A model generated the notes under the pieces. That model saw only the letters and a list, made by a program, of their open reading frames with translations, ran no database searches and was not told where the DNA came from. DNA of 22,833 nt from GCA-2688105 sp964499445. Lineage in GTDB: Bacteria; Chloroflexota; Dehalococcoidia; Dehalococcoidales; GCA-2688105. Positions 13,829 to 21,921 of this stretch are shown piece by piece. The DNA is taken from the NCBI GenBank assembly GCA_964499445.1, contig CAZCLE010000016.1:1-22833 (forward strand). Reading direction: 5' to 3'. The position numbers and the translations under genes were made by a program. Numbering within the stretch: the stretch's first letter is position 1; every line of letters starts with the position of its first letter.

Positions 13829-15505
13829 ATGGACACTTGGTCAGAGTCGGGGGGAAGTATCCGCGAGGTACTAATTGAATCTGGTCTGGTCACGGCTGAA
13901 CAACTAGAAGAGATAGACCAGAACAGCGAAGGTACAAAACTGGGTCAGTTGCTGGTGGAACGACAGATTATCACCGCCCAGGAATTGGCTATGGTAATCG
14001 GGCTGCAACTGAATATACCCTGCGTCAATCTCAGCACCTATCAGATTCAGCCTGAGGCATTACGGCTGATTCCTGAGTCAATGAGTAGGAAATATAACGT
14101 GATACCTCTGGCTATCGCTAATAATACTTTACAGGTAGCTATGGCGGAGGCGGATGATGTCCTGGTACTCGAGGCGCTGGCAGCCCGGGCCCGAATGAGA
14201 ATTGAGCCAGCGGTAGCTCCTGCTGACGAGATTCGGGACGCCATTGACCGCAATTATAAGGCCTATGGTGAGATTGAGGCGCAACTCGACCATGTTGCTC
14301 CTTCACCAGCGACCGAGGAGAAGATTTCAGTTGAAGCTGTCGCTGGAGCACCTGTGGTTCGTGCTCTGGACCTTCTCATTAATGAGGCGGTTAAGAACCG
14401 AGCCTCTGATATCCACATAGAGCCAGAGGAAGATAAGCTGCGAGTGCGCTACCGCATTGATGGTGTGCTACATGACACGATGTCTCTACCCCTGAGTGCT
14501 CACGCTCCTCTCATCTCCAGGTTGAAAATTCTGGCTAATATGAATATTGCTGACCATCGGCCTCAGGATGGCCAGTTTTCAGTTAAGGTAAGAGACCGAC
14601 AGATAGATATCAGGGTAGCCACTATTTACACGACGTATGGTGAAATGGGGGCGCTCCGTATCTTAGATAAATCATTTGCTGCTCTCACCCTCACTGAGCT
14701 TGGATTTTTGCCCGACAGTCTTCATCAATATGAGCATATACTGAAATCTCCCTTTGGTATGATTTTACTTAGCGGTCCCACCGGCTCTGGTAAAACCACC
14801 ACTCTTTATGCCTCAGTCAACCGTCTTGATTCTAAAGGGCGCAAAATTATCACGGTGGAAGACCCGGTGGAGTATCGTTTTAAAGATATTAGCCAGATTC
14901 AGGTCAATCCTCGTGCTGGCTTGACCTTTGCCACTGGTCTGCGCGCCATAATGCGGCACGACCCTGATGTTATACTGGTGGGGGAAATACGCGACTCGGA
15001 GACAGCTGAGATAGCCATTCAGGCAGCTCTCACCGGGCATCTGGTACTTTCCTCAGTTCATGCCAATGATACGGTGGGCGCTCTTTACCGGTTGCTTGAC
15101 CTGGGGGTGGGACCATTCCTTGTTTCATCGGCCCTTGTCTGTGTCGTTGCCCAGCGGATGGTGCGCAAGGTTTGTCCTTACTGCCGTCAACCTACCCCTG
15201 CCTCGACTGAAGGGCAGCTTGCCTACTATGAGGAGCTGGGTGAGGAACGCACCGAGTTCCTTTGTGGTAGCGGCTGCAATTCATGTGCCAATACCGGTTA
15301 CCTGGGGCGCACCGCTGTTTTTGAAATCCTGGCTGTGAGTGAGGAAATAAGGAGGCTGCTGCTCACTGGAGCCAGCTCAGCGCAAATATTGTCTCAGGCG
15401 CAGACAGAAGGCATGGTATCAATGTGGCACGATGGCATGCTCAAGGTGAAGGCAGGTATCACCACCCCCGATGAGTTGCTGCGTAATGTATTCTCTATAG
15501 GCTAG
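13829..15505 (+). CDS. pilB: Type IV pilus assembly ATPase PilB
   Basis: PilB is the hexameric cytoplasmic motor that powers pilus extension. The 558 residues contain an N-terminal GspE/PilB N1 domain (about 8-150: IREVLIESGLVTAEQLEE and LGQLLVERQIITAQEL), then the secretion ATPase. Walker A is GPTGSGKT at 316-323, the Asp box is in VEDPVEYRF, Walker B is DVILVGEIRD with Glu386, and the His box is LVLSSVHANDT. A tetracysteine zinc site typical of PilB/GspE, and absent from PilT, follows: Cys449, Cys452, Cys483 and Cys486. The ATG lies 25 bases after the end of the conserved promoter element; GGAG at 13807-13810 is rather far, and AAGG just before the start is close. It overlaps no neighbour and is followed after four bases by pilC. 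Confidence 0.97.
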   Translation: MDTWSESGGSIREVLIESGLVTAEQLEEIDQNSEGTKLGQLLVERQIITAQELAMVIGLQLNIPCVNLSTYQIQPEALRLIPESMSRKYNVIPLAIANNTLQVAMAEADDVLVLEALAARARMRIEPAVAPADEIRDAIDRNYKAYGEIEAQLDHVAPSPATEEKISVEAVAGAPVVRALDLLINEAVKNRASDIHIEPEEDKLRVRYRIDGVLHDTMSLPLSAHAPLISRLKILANMNIADHRPQDGQFSVKVRDRQIDIRVATIYTTYGEMGALRILDKSFAALTLTELGFLPDSLHQYEHILKSPFGMILLSGPTGSGKTTTLYASVNRLDSKGRKIITVEDPVEYRFKDISQIQVNPRAGLTFATGLRAIMRHDPDVILVGEIRDSETAEIAIQAALTGHLVLSSVHANDTVGALYRLLDLGVGPFLVSSALVCVVAQRMVRKVCPYCRQPTPASTEGQLAYYEELGEERTEFLCGSGCNSCANTGYLGRTAVFEILAVSEEIRRLLLTGASSAQILSQAQTEGMVSMWHDGMLKVKAGITTPDELLRNVFSIG

Positions 15506-15509
15506 GGGT

Positions 15510-16721
15510 ATGGATTTCAATTACCTGGGCTATACCGAAGCTAGAAAGATAGTGAAAGGCGTTGTATCTGCGCCGAGCGAGGAAACAGCGGAGCAGACGC
15601 TGGCTCGTAGTGGCTATCACGTTCTCAGCCTGAAACCAGTAAGTCATTTTATGCCTAACTGGAAGGAGACGTTCCCCTTCCTTTTCCGGGTAAAGCCAGA
15701 AGCGATAATCATGTTTTTCCGCCAGCTGGCTTTGCTTCTTGAGTCCGGAATCAACATCGTTACCGCTCTGGAACTGTTGGGGACACAGACATCCAGCCGC
15801 AATCTAAAAAGGGTGCTAGATGAGGTAGTCTCTGACCTTCGCCGTGGTAGTCAGCTGTCGGTAGCTCTAGGTAAGCACCCCGCAAGCTTCCCTCCAATTT
15901 GCTGTCGGTCACTGAGCGTAGGTGAGCAAACCGGAAGTCTTGAGACCGTGCTGAGGCAGATGGCTGATTATATGGAGAGAGAAGCCACATCTGGCAAAGA
16001 GGTAAAGAACGCCTTGAAATATCCAGTGATTGTTAGTATTGTGGCGGTTGTAGTGATAGGTGTGATAGTCGCCTTTGTGTTACCGGCTTTTACCGATCTA
16101 TACAGCTTACTTGGGGTTGAGTTACCGCTTATGACTAGGATACTCCTCTCCGCCGTTGGCTGGCTTGCCGACTATGGGCTTTATCTTGTCGTGGCAGTAC
16201 TTATTATCGCTCTGCTGGTCTTCGCCTATACCAAGACACCAGAGGGAAGGCTTCGATGGGACGGACTAGCCCTCAGGTTACCATTACTGGGACGGGTTCG
16301 CCATCTTGACGAGCTTGCCCACTGCTGCCGAAGCATGTCAATGTTATTTCGGGCTGGTTTACCCTTACCTGAGATTATGTCCCTGGTTATTGACAGTTGT
16401 GAGAACGAAGTGGTGAAAGGGGTTCTGACTGATGTTCGGCAGGACATGATTAAAGGCGAAGGTTTATCCCGCCCAATGGCTAAGAGCAAGCTTTTTTTGC
16501 CATTGATGGTGCAGATGGTTGGAGTCGGTGAGGAAACCGGCAACCTTGATACCACCCTGACGGCGGTAGCTGAAAACTTTGAGACTGAGGCTAAAGATAA
16601 GATGCGTTCCCTTATCGGGCTTATTCAGCCAGCTATAACCCTGGCTATAGGTGTGGTAGTTGGTTTTATTGCTTTATCCTTGATTTCGGCTATGTATTCT
16701 ATCTATGGACAAGTGCTGTAG
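15510..16721 (+). CDS. pilC: Type IV pilus inner-membrane platform protein PilC
   Basis: This 403-residue GspF-family platform protein couples the motors to pilin insertion and removal. It begins with the short PilC N-terminal segment, then two T2SSF repeats. The first runs about 66-190 (FRQLALLLESGINIVTALEL and VGEQTGSLETVL), the second about 270-395 (RSMSMLFRAGLPLPEIMSL and VGEETGNLDTTL). Three hydrophobic helices follow the usual topology, with one after repeat 1, one mid-protein near 215-235 and one at the C-terminus. The start lies four bases after the pilB stop, so the two are probably translationally coupled. Confidence 0.97.
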   Translation: MDFNYLGYTEARKIVKGVVSAPSEETAEQTLARSGYHVLSLKPVSHFMPNWKETFPFLFRVKPEAIIMFFRQLALLLESGINIVTALELLGTQTSSRNLKRVLDEVVSDLRRGSQLSVALGKHPASFPPICCRSLSVGEQTGSLETVLRQMADYMEREATSGKEVKNALKYPVIVSIVAVVVIGVIVAFVLPAFTDLYSLLGVELPLMTRILLSAVGWLADYGLYLVVAVLIIALLVFAYTKTPEGRLRWDGLALRLPLLGRVRHLDELAHCCRSMSMLFRAGLPLPEIMSLVIDSCENEVVKGVLTDVRQDMIKGEGLSRPMAKSKLFLPLMVQMVGVGEETGNLDTTLTAVAENFETEAKDKMRSLIGLIQPAITLAIGVVVGFIALSLISAMYSIYGQVL

Positions 16722-16774
16722 TTGGTGCCGGTTAAAAGCCAAGGTTTATTTAGCTCCAAGGGGGAGGAAGACCA

Positions 16775-17194
16775 TTGATTAGTCAAAGGAACAATACCGG
16801 GATACTCTTCAGGGTTGCTAAAAGGTTGAAAGGCAATGAGACCGGGGTAACCCTCATTGAAGCCCTGGTGGCGCTGGCTATCCTGGGTTTAATCGCGGTT
16901 GCCTTTCTTAGTGGTTTGACTACCGCTGCCCAGGCTACTTTCATCGCTGACCAGCGGGCTACTGCCGAGAGCCTGGCCCGAAGCCAGATGGAATATGTCA
17001 AGAACCTAGATTATGTTGACGCTCCCTGGTTATACGAGGCGGAGGACAATGGTTATATTGTTAATGTCGCTGCTAAGCTTCTAGATGGTCATGACCCTGA
17101 CGATGGTATTCAGAAGATAACGGTAACAGTTGAGCACCATGATAAGCCGGTATTTACATTAGAGGGGTATAAGATAGGGTATACTGATGATTAA
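16775..17194 (+). CDS. Minor type IV prepilin (PilV/GspI-like), TTG start
   Basis: The 139-residue protein has a 24-residue leader ending Thr-Gly, then VTLIEALVALAILG. The mature N-terminus is therefore Val instead of the usual Phe, with the conserved Glu at +5 (Glu29). A single hydrophobic helix follows, then ATAESLARSQMEYVKN, the PilV/GspI pattern, and a small C-terminal domain. The start is TTG at 16775, seven bases after GGAGG (16763-16767); no ATG fits. It overlaps the next gene by eight bases, which implies coupling. Minor pilins of this kind prime pilus assembly or sit at the tip. The family call is good; the individual gene name is not certain. Confidence 0.85.
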   Translation: MISQRNNTGILFRVAKRLKGNETGVTLIEALVALAILGLIAVAFLSGLTTAAQATFIADQRATAESLARSQMEYVKNLDYVDAPWLYEAEDNGYIVNVAAKLLDGHDPDDGIQKITVTVEHHDKPVFTLEGYKIGYTDD

Positions 17195-17750
17195 AAGAGA
17201 CCAGAAAGGTTTTACCCTTATTGAGCTTCTGGTGGTTTTGGCTATTATAGCTCTTATCGCTATTGCTGCCACCACGACTACGTTTCAGGTGCTGGCGAGC
17301 ACCAAGCGCAGTAACGACCATATGACCGCCATTCGCCAGGTGCAGAACGCTGGCTATTGGATTAGCAATGATGCCCAGATGGCGCAAAGCGTGGTTACTG
17401 ATGATGTCCCGGAAACCCCGGAATTTTTAGTTCTCAACTGGACTGAGTGGGATGAAGGTAAGAAGAAAAAGGATTCAAAATATCACCTGGTTACATATTC
17501 TTTCCAAGACCTATCTGATGGGATTGGAAAACTTAAGCGCCAGTATTTGATTAAGAATGCTAACGATGAACCAATAGGAGACGGGGTGACGACCCTGGTC
17601 GCTGAATATATTTATTACAACCCAGGTGACCCGGAAAATTCTAGTTTCTTTGAGCCGCAAGATGGCAGATGGATACTAAGGATACAAGCCCGCAAAGGAA
17701 CAGCAACCGAGACCAGGGAATATGAAGTTACCCCCAGGGTTAATATGTAG
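17187..17750 (+). CDS. Minor type IV prepilin (PilW/GspJ-like)
   Basis: The 187-residue prepilin has an eight-residue basic leader (MIKRDQKG) and a canonical cleavage site, then FTLIELLVVLAIIALIAIAA, with Glu at +5. The soluble part includes YWISNDAQMAQSVV and a C-terminal region with TTLVAEYIYYNPG and TREYEVTPRVNM, as in PilW/GspJ-type minor pilins (N-terminal DAQMAQ-type strand after the helix). The start overlaps the upstream minor pilin. It belongs to the same run of genes as the PilV-like and PilX-like products, a trio that forms the initiating tip in other systems. Assignment among minor pilin classes is by order and general shape. Confidence 0.83.
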   Translation: MIKRDQKGFTLIELLVVLAIIALIAIAATTTTFQVLASTKRSNDHMTAIRQVQNAGYWISNDAQMAQSVVTDDVPETPEFLVLNWTEWDEGKKKKDSKYHLVTYSFQDLSDGIGKLKRQYLIKNANDEPIGDGVTTLVAEYIYYNPGDPENSSFFEPQDGRWILRIQARKGTATETREYEVTPRVNM

Positions 17751-17762
17751 AGGCTAAACGGG

Positions 17763-18674
17763 ATGAAAAGGCGATTAATCCAGGTGATAAAAGGGGAGAA
17801 GGGGCAAGTCCTGCCGGCAGTCCTGGTTCTGATGCTTATAGGCGGGCTGCTTATTGCCCCGTCTCTCAGTTATGCCTCCACCAGTCTCAATGCCGGTCAG
17901 GTTTTTGAGAAAAAGGTAAACGGGCTTTACGCGGCTGATGCCGGTGTGGAGTATGCCCTGTGGCATATAGTACATGGTATCGAAATGCCTGGGAAAAAGA
18001 AAAAGGAGAAACTGCCGGAAAATGTAAATCAGCTGGAAGTGGAAGTGGAAGTAGACCCCGAAATAGACGGAAAGAAGGAGAAGCCTTATACCATATATTA
18101 TGGTGAACTAGAAGAAACTGGCCCACACTACGATTATCTGGACGTAGGCGGGGAGATGGGGGAGTGGGAGGAAGGGGAGGAGGCTTACCCATATACGATT
18201 ACTGTCACCCGGACTCCTGAGGCAAAGGGAAACGTCTTCTTGGTAGAGGTGGGGGTCAGGCTTCCTGTCGGCTATGAGTATAAACCAGGCTCAGCCGCTA
18301 CCTTTTTTGAAGGTGAGCTTTTTTCTAATGATGAGCCATATTTTGAAGAGCAGGACCAGGCTGGTGCCTATATGCCTCGCTGGGAATTACCTGGTGCACC
18401 TGACGCCGAAGTTACAGACGAGTACCCAGCAACCCAGACCTTCTATGTCACCGGTGAAGGAGAGCAAAGCGGTGACTATACCTGTGTAGAAGCCCAAGAC
18501 CAGGATATTGGGAAAGTGGGCGAAACTGCAGGCAAAATGTATACGATTACAGCTGAAGCCAAGGTTCCTCACGGCGAAAAGATAGCTAAAGTGGAGGCTT
18601 GTGTGTTAAAGGAAGAGGTAGAAGAAGAGGAAGAGGCAGTGATATACATCATCTCTTGGCAGATAAATCCATAA
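17763..18674 (+). CDS. PilX/GspK-like minor pilin without Glu5
   Basis: The 303-residue protein has a basic leader ending EKG at 14, then QVLPAVLVLMLIGGLLIAP. The fifth residue of the mature part would be alanine, not glutamate. GspK and PilX-type tip components share this feature. YAADAGVEYALWHI near residue 60 is the A-E/D-A-G-E-Y-A pattern typical of PilX N-terminal domains. The large remainder is strongly acidic, with several EEE runs and a possible CysX-Cys pair near the C-terminus (YTCVEAQ and VEACVLKEE). It follows the PilW-like gene by 12 bases. It could cap the pilus tip and carry an adhesive domain; the adhesive role is a guess. Confidence 0.78.
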   Translation: MKRRLIQVIKGEKGQVLPAVLVLMLIGGLLIAPSLSYASTSLNAGQVFEKKVNGLYAADAGVEYALWHIVHGIEMPGKKKKEKLPENVNQLEVEVEVDPEIDGKKEKPYTIYYGELEETGPHYDYLDVGGEMGEWEEGEEAYPYTITVTRTPEAKGNVFLVEVGVRLPVGYEYKPGSAATFFEGELFSNDEPYFEEQDQAGAYMPRWELPGAPDAEVTDEYPATQTFYVTGEGEQSGDYTCVEAQDQDIGKVGETAGKMYTITAEAKVPHGEKIAKVEACVLKEEVEEEEEAVIYIISWQINP

Positions 18675-18690
18675 TAGGACTGGTTAACTG

Positions 18691-19266
18691 ATGAAGTTAG
18701 GTAAAAAAGCTCGGATATTCCTGGCTGGCGGCATCTTTGTCGTTCTGATGGCTAGCCTGTTTATGATTTACTATCAGCACGGTCAGGAGCAAAGCCGACT
18801 ATCCGATGAGCTGTCTTTGGTTCAACTGGCGTTGACCAGGTTTTCACCTGAGAAGCTTTCTGCTCAGCAGAAGGTACTGGAAAGTCGGCTGACTCGAACT
18901 GAATTAGAGCTTGGCACTGCCAAGACTAAACTTCGCCAGTCCATTTTGAGCATTGAGGTTACCGATACCTTATTTGATGTTGCTGATACTCATAACGTGG
19001 AAATAATTGGGATTGACTCACCGGGTGTGACCAGTGAGGAGCTGGAAGGGGTTAGCTTATCCATTCTGTCGCTCACGGCGGTGGTTGAGGGAGACGTGTC
19101 CAATCTAATCGATTTTATCGTCGAGCTGAGTGAGGAATTCCCCACCAGCGTGGATAGTGCGGTAGAAATAATATTCCCGGCTAGCGTGGATGAATCGGAA
19201 GAAACAGAAGTTGAGAAGCCGATAGCTAGTATCGAACTGCGCATTCATACCTATGAGGGTGACTAG
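18691..19266 (+). CDS. pilO: PilO-like (GspM-like) pilus alignment protein
   Basis: The 191-residue bitopic membrane protein has a short basic N-terminus, one transmembrane helix (about 9-27), a coiled coil (about 30-85, with charged heptads such as QQKVLESRLTRTELELGTAK), and a small C-terminal domain with alternating beta strands, matching the ferredoxin-like fold of PilO. In type IV pili PilO pairs with PilN. It lies directly before the PilM-PilN fusion gene, ending one base ahead of that gene's start and providing its ribosome binding site (GAGGGTG). Sequence identity to PilO is too low to see specific motifs; the call rests on architecture and neighbours. Confidence 0.75.
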   Translation: MKLGKKARIFLAGGIFVVLMASLFMIYYQHGQEQSRLSDELSLVQLALTRFSPEKLSAQQKVLESRLTRTELELGTAKTKLRQSILSIEVTDTLFDVADTHNVEIIGIDSPGVTSEELEGVSLSILSLTAVVEGDVSNLIDFIVELSEEFPTSVDSAVEIIFPASVDESEETEVEKPIASIELRIHTYEGD

Positions 19267-19267
19267 C

Positions 19268-20743
19268 ATGTTTAAAAAGATTGCTGCTTTAGTGGCTAGA
19301 AAGGTTGTTACCTTATATATTGATGATACCAGCCTCAAACTGCTGGTAGCTAAGGGTGAGCAGTTAAAAAAGTGGGCGACCCTGCCGCTGGAACCGGGTT
19401 TGGTCAGGGATGGCGTGGTCGTTGATGGGACGAAAGTGGCAGCTAAGATTAAGGAGCTTCTCAAAGCCCAGGGGGTGGGGGGAAGGAAGGTCATTGTCGG
19501 TTTGAGCGGGTTGCACTGCCTATTTCGGGTGATTACTTTGCCTCGGTTGCCCGAAGAGATGCTAGCTGAAGGAGTATGGTGGGAGGCAAAAAGGGTGCTG
19601 CCAGTGCCCCTGGAAGAGCTCTATATGTCATGGCAGATTCTCCCTGCCTCTGAAGAAGAAACGCAGGTCTTTTTAGTCGCTTTACCCCGTAACGCAGTTG
19701 ATACCGTAATTGAAACCCTGCGTGAGGCTGGTGTTAAGCCCTATCTTATAGACTTAGCCCCGTTAGCCTTAGCCAGGGTGGTAAACAGGGCGACAGCCAT
19801 AATCGTTGACGTCCGGTCAACTGAGGTTGACATTGTAGTTATGGTAGAAGGTGTCCTTCAGCTCATCCGCACCCTGTCTCTTCCCAGTGAAGCTCTATCT
19901 CTGCAAGATAAATTACCATCAGTAAGAGAGGAGCTTGAGCGGACAATCAAATTCTATAACTCCAGCCATCCGGAGAAGCCCCTTGAACCTAGTCTACCTA
20001 TATTTGCCTCGGGGGAGCTAGGGGAGGAGACACAGGCATGCCAGTCCCTGGCTGATGAGCTAAACTATTCTGTTTTGCCACTGTCATCACCTGTCAAGTG
20101 TCCCGAAGGCTTAGCTCTAACCCAGTGTATGGTCAACATTGGTCTGGCTCTCAAGGAGCTACCGCTAGGTAAAAGGGCTAGCTTTTCACTGGTTAATCTA
20201 AATGTTCTACCTGAGGTCTATCGACCTAAACCCATCTCTTTAACCAAGGCTCTTGTCCCCCTTAGCATCATAGTGGCGGTTGGTTTGCTTGTTCCCTCAG
20301 TAATGCTTGTCCAGAATGCTGCTGCTGATAAAGCATCACTGCAGGCTCAGGTAAATGCCGCCGACAATCGCCTGGAACAAAAGCAGGCGGAACAGCAGTT
20401 GCAAAAAGAAGCAATCGCCGGGCTGGAGACGGAAGTTGCCGAGTTAGAGGTAACCCGCGACGCCTTTACCGTGGTGCTTCGTGATTTTACTAGGTACCAG
20501 GGGATAGTTAATGGTGATTTGAAAGAGACAATAAGTAAAAAGCCGAGCAGTGTGGATTTGAGTAGTATTACTCACGCCAGTGCTGAATTGACCGTAAGCG
20601 GTGTGTCTCCCAGTGAGACGCAAATTTTGGGCTATGCTGAGGCTTTAAGAGATAGCGGCAGGTTTTCTCAGGTTATTATTTCAACTATAGTGAAAACCGA
20701 AACCGGGATGAGTTTTACTTTGACCCTTAGGGCTAGGGAGTAG
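19268..20743 (+). CDS. pilMN: PilM-PilN fusion protein (GspL-like architecture)
   Basis: The 491-residue protein joins two proteins that are usually separate. Residues 1-300 have the PilM actin-like fold: LYIDDTSLKLLVAKGEQLKKW, LPRLPEEMLAEGVWWEAKR, LPVPLEELYMSWQ and AIIVDVRSTEVDIVV. Residues 308-320 contain NLNVLP (310-315), the cytoplasmic motif by which PilN docks onto PilM. A transmembrane helix (about 326-346), a coiled coil (about 350-400) and a ferredoxin-like domain complete the PilN half. The two actin phosphate loops appear degenerate. The start at 19268 is preferred over one 15 bases earlier because GAGGGTG sits seven bases before it. The order PilO then PilMN is reversed relative to the common pilMNO operon. 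pilT starts five bases downstream. Confidence 0.88.
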   Translation: MFKKIAALVARKVVTLYIDDTSLKLLVAKGEQLKKWATLPLEPGLVRDGVVVDGTKVAAKIKELLKAQGVGGRKVIVGLSGLHCLFRVITLPRLPEEMLAEGVWWEAKRVLPVPLEELYMSWQILPASEEETQVFLVALPRNAVDTVIETLREAGVKPYLIDLAPLALARVVNRATAIIVDVRSTEVDIVVMVEGVLQLIRTLSLPSEALSLQDKLPSVREELERTIKFYNSSHPEKPLEPSLPIFASGELGEETQACQSLADELNYSVLPLSSPVKCPEGLALTQCMVNIGLALKELPLGKRASFSLVNLNVLPEVYRPKPISLTKALVPLSIIVAVGLLVPSVMLVQNAAADKASLQAQVNAADNRLEQKQAEQQLQKEAIAGLETEVAELEVTRDAFTVVLRDFTRYQGIVNGDLKETISKKPSSVDLSSITHASAELTVSGVSPSETQILGYAEALRDSGRFSQVIISTIVKTETGMSFTLTLRARE

Positions 20744-20748
20744 GAATA

Positions 20749-21819
20749 ATGGATATTTTCTCGCTGCTTAATCTGGCAAAAGCCAAGGCTGCCTCTGATT
20801 TACACCTCGTTGCCTTCAGTCCACCTATGTTGCGCGTTAATGGCTCTCTGGAGCCGGTGGCAGATACGGCACAACTAACGCCTGATGACATAGACCAGGC
20901 ATTCACCCAGATAACCACACCTGAGGAAAGAGCCGATTTTCAGAACTGTCTGGAGCTGGATTTCGGCATCACCTTACCCGATGTTGGCCGAGTCCGATGC
21001 AATGCGGCTCGGCAACGCGGGGCTGTCAGCCTTGCCATTCGTTTGTTGCCACCAACCATCCCGACTATAGATGAGCTGGGATTACCCCAGGTCTGTAAGG
21101 AGCTAATTCTCAGACCCAGAGGGCTGGTGGTGATTAGCGGACCTACCGGCAGCGGCAAAACTACCACCTTGGCAGCTATGATACAGCATCTGAATGATAG
21201 TGAAAGCCGCCATGTAGTTACTATTGAAGACCCTATAGAATATATCTATCCCAGCCTCAAGTGTGCTGTAACCCAGCGAGAGCTGGGCAGTGATACCTTA
21301 TCCTTCGCCGAGGCACTGAGGCATGTACTGAGGCAGGACCCGGATGTAATTCTGGTTGGTGAGATGAGAGATACCGAAACGGCAGCGGCAGTTCTTACCA
21401 TAGCTGAAACCGGGCATTTGATATTAACTACCGGTCACGCTCCGAGCGCCTCCCAGGCTATGGAGCGGATAATAGACCTATTCCCACCCCATGAGCGCCA
21501 TCTGGCTCAGACACGGCTTGCCTCTTTACTCCTTGGCGTTCTATGTCAAACCCTTGTCCCCAAGGCTGATGGCTCAGGGAGGGTAGCTGCGGTTGAGATT
21601 ATGCTGGCTAACCCGCCGGTAAGGAACCTTATCCGTGAGGGTAAGATTCATCAACTCCCTAATGTAATCCGCACTCACGCTCAACTGGGAATGGAGCTAC
21701 TTGACCAGTGCCTGTTCAAGCTTTATCGCCAGAGGATAATCAGCTACGAAAACCTGCTTGCCTTCTGCAACGACCCCGATGAAATAGAAAAGCTTACCGG
21801 CATAGCTGAAGTAAAATAA
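20749..21819 (+). CDS. pilT: Type IV pilus retraction ATPase PilT
   Basis: PilT is the hexameric motor that disassembles the pilus and gives twitching motility. The 356 residues have the PilT N-terminal PAS-like domain with SDLHLVAFSPPMLRVNG, Walker A GPTGSGKT from Gly131, VTIEDPIEYIYP, and Walker B DVILVGEMRD. The family signature AIRLLP is present in the order expected, and ERIIDLFPPHER follows the His box. There is no tetracysteine zinc site. The His box reads TTGHAPSAS around His230, where most PilT proteins have T-L-H-T-N; the His itself is retained. The stop codon lies within the terminator stem. It is the last gene of the pil operon and faces the pilin gene. Confidence 0.95.
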   Translation: MDIFSLLNLAKAKAASDLHLVAFSPPMLRVNGSLEPVADTAQLTPDDIDQAFTQITTPEERADFQNCLELDFGITLPDVGRVRCNAARQRGAVSLAIRLLPPTIPTIDELGLPQVCKELILRPRGLVVISGPTGSGKTTTLAAMIQHLNDSESRHVVTIEDPIEYIYPSLKCAVTQRELGSDTLSFAEALRHVLRQDPDVILVGEMRDTETAAAVLTIAETGHLILTTGHAPSASQAMERIIDLFPPHERHLAQTRLASLLLGVLCQTLVPKADGSGRVAAVEIMLANPPVRNLIREGKIHQLPNVIRTHAQLGMELLDQCLFKLYRQRIISYENLLAFCNDPDEIEKLTGIAEVK

Positions 21820-21846
21820 CTTCGCCGATAAGCTTTCCCTTTTTTT
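21789..21846 (+). terminator. Strong intrinsic terminator overlapping the end of pilT
   Basis: AAAGCTTA (21789-21796) pairs with TAAGCTTT (21829-21836), CGGC (21798-21801) with GCCG (21824-21827), and GAAGT (21808-21812) with ACTTC (21819-21823). A seven-base T run ends at 21846. The stem includes the last nine pilT codons and its stop codon, so translation of the end of pilT competes with folding. Read leftward it is followed by a moderately T-rich stretch and might also stop pilin transcripts. Confidence 0.82.
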
Positions 21847-21900
21847 GCTTCAACTTCTGGCCAGAACTTCAAGCTGTCAGTTAACACTGTTGGCGAGCCC

Positions 21901-21915
21901 TAACCACCTTGGTTA
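21901..21915 (-). terminator. Small hairpin downstream of the pilin gene
   Basis: TAACCA and TGGTTA form a perfect 6-bp stem with a 3-base loop just after the pilin stop codon. There is no T run after it on the minus strand, so it may be a 3' stabilising hairpin rather than a terminator. Confidence 0.3.
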
Positions 21916-21921
21916 CTATCA

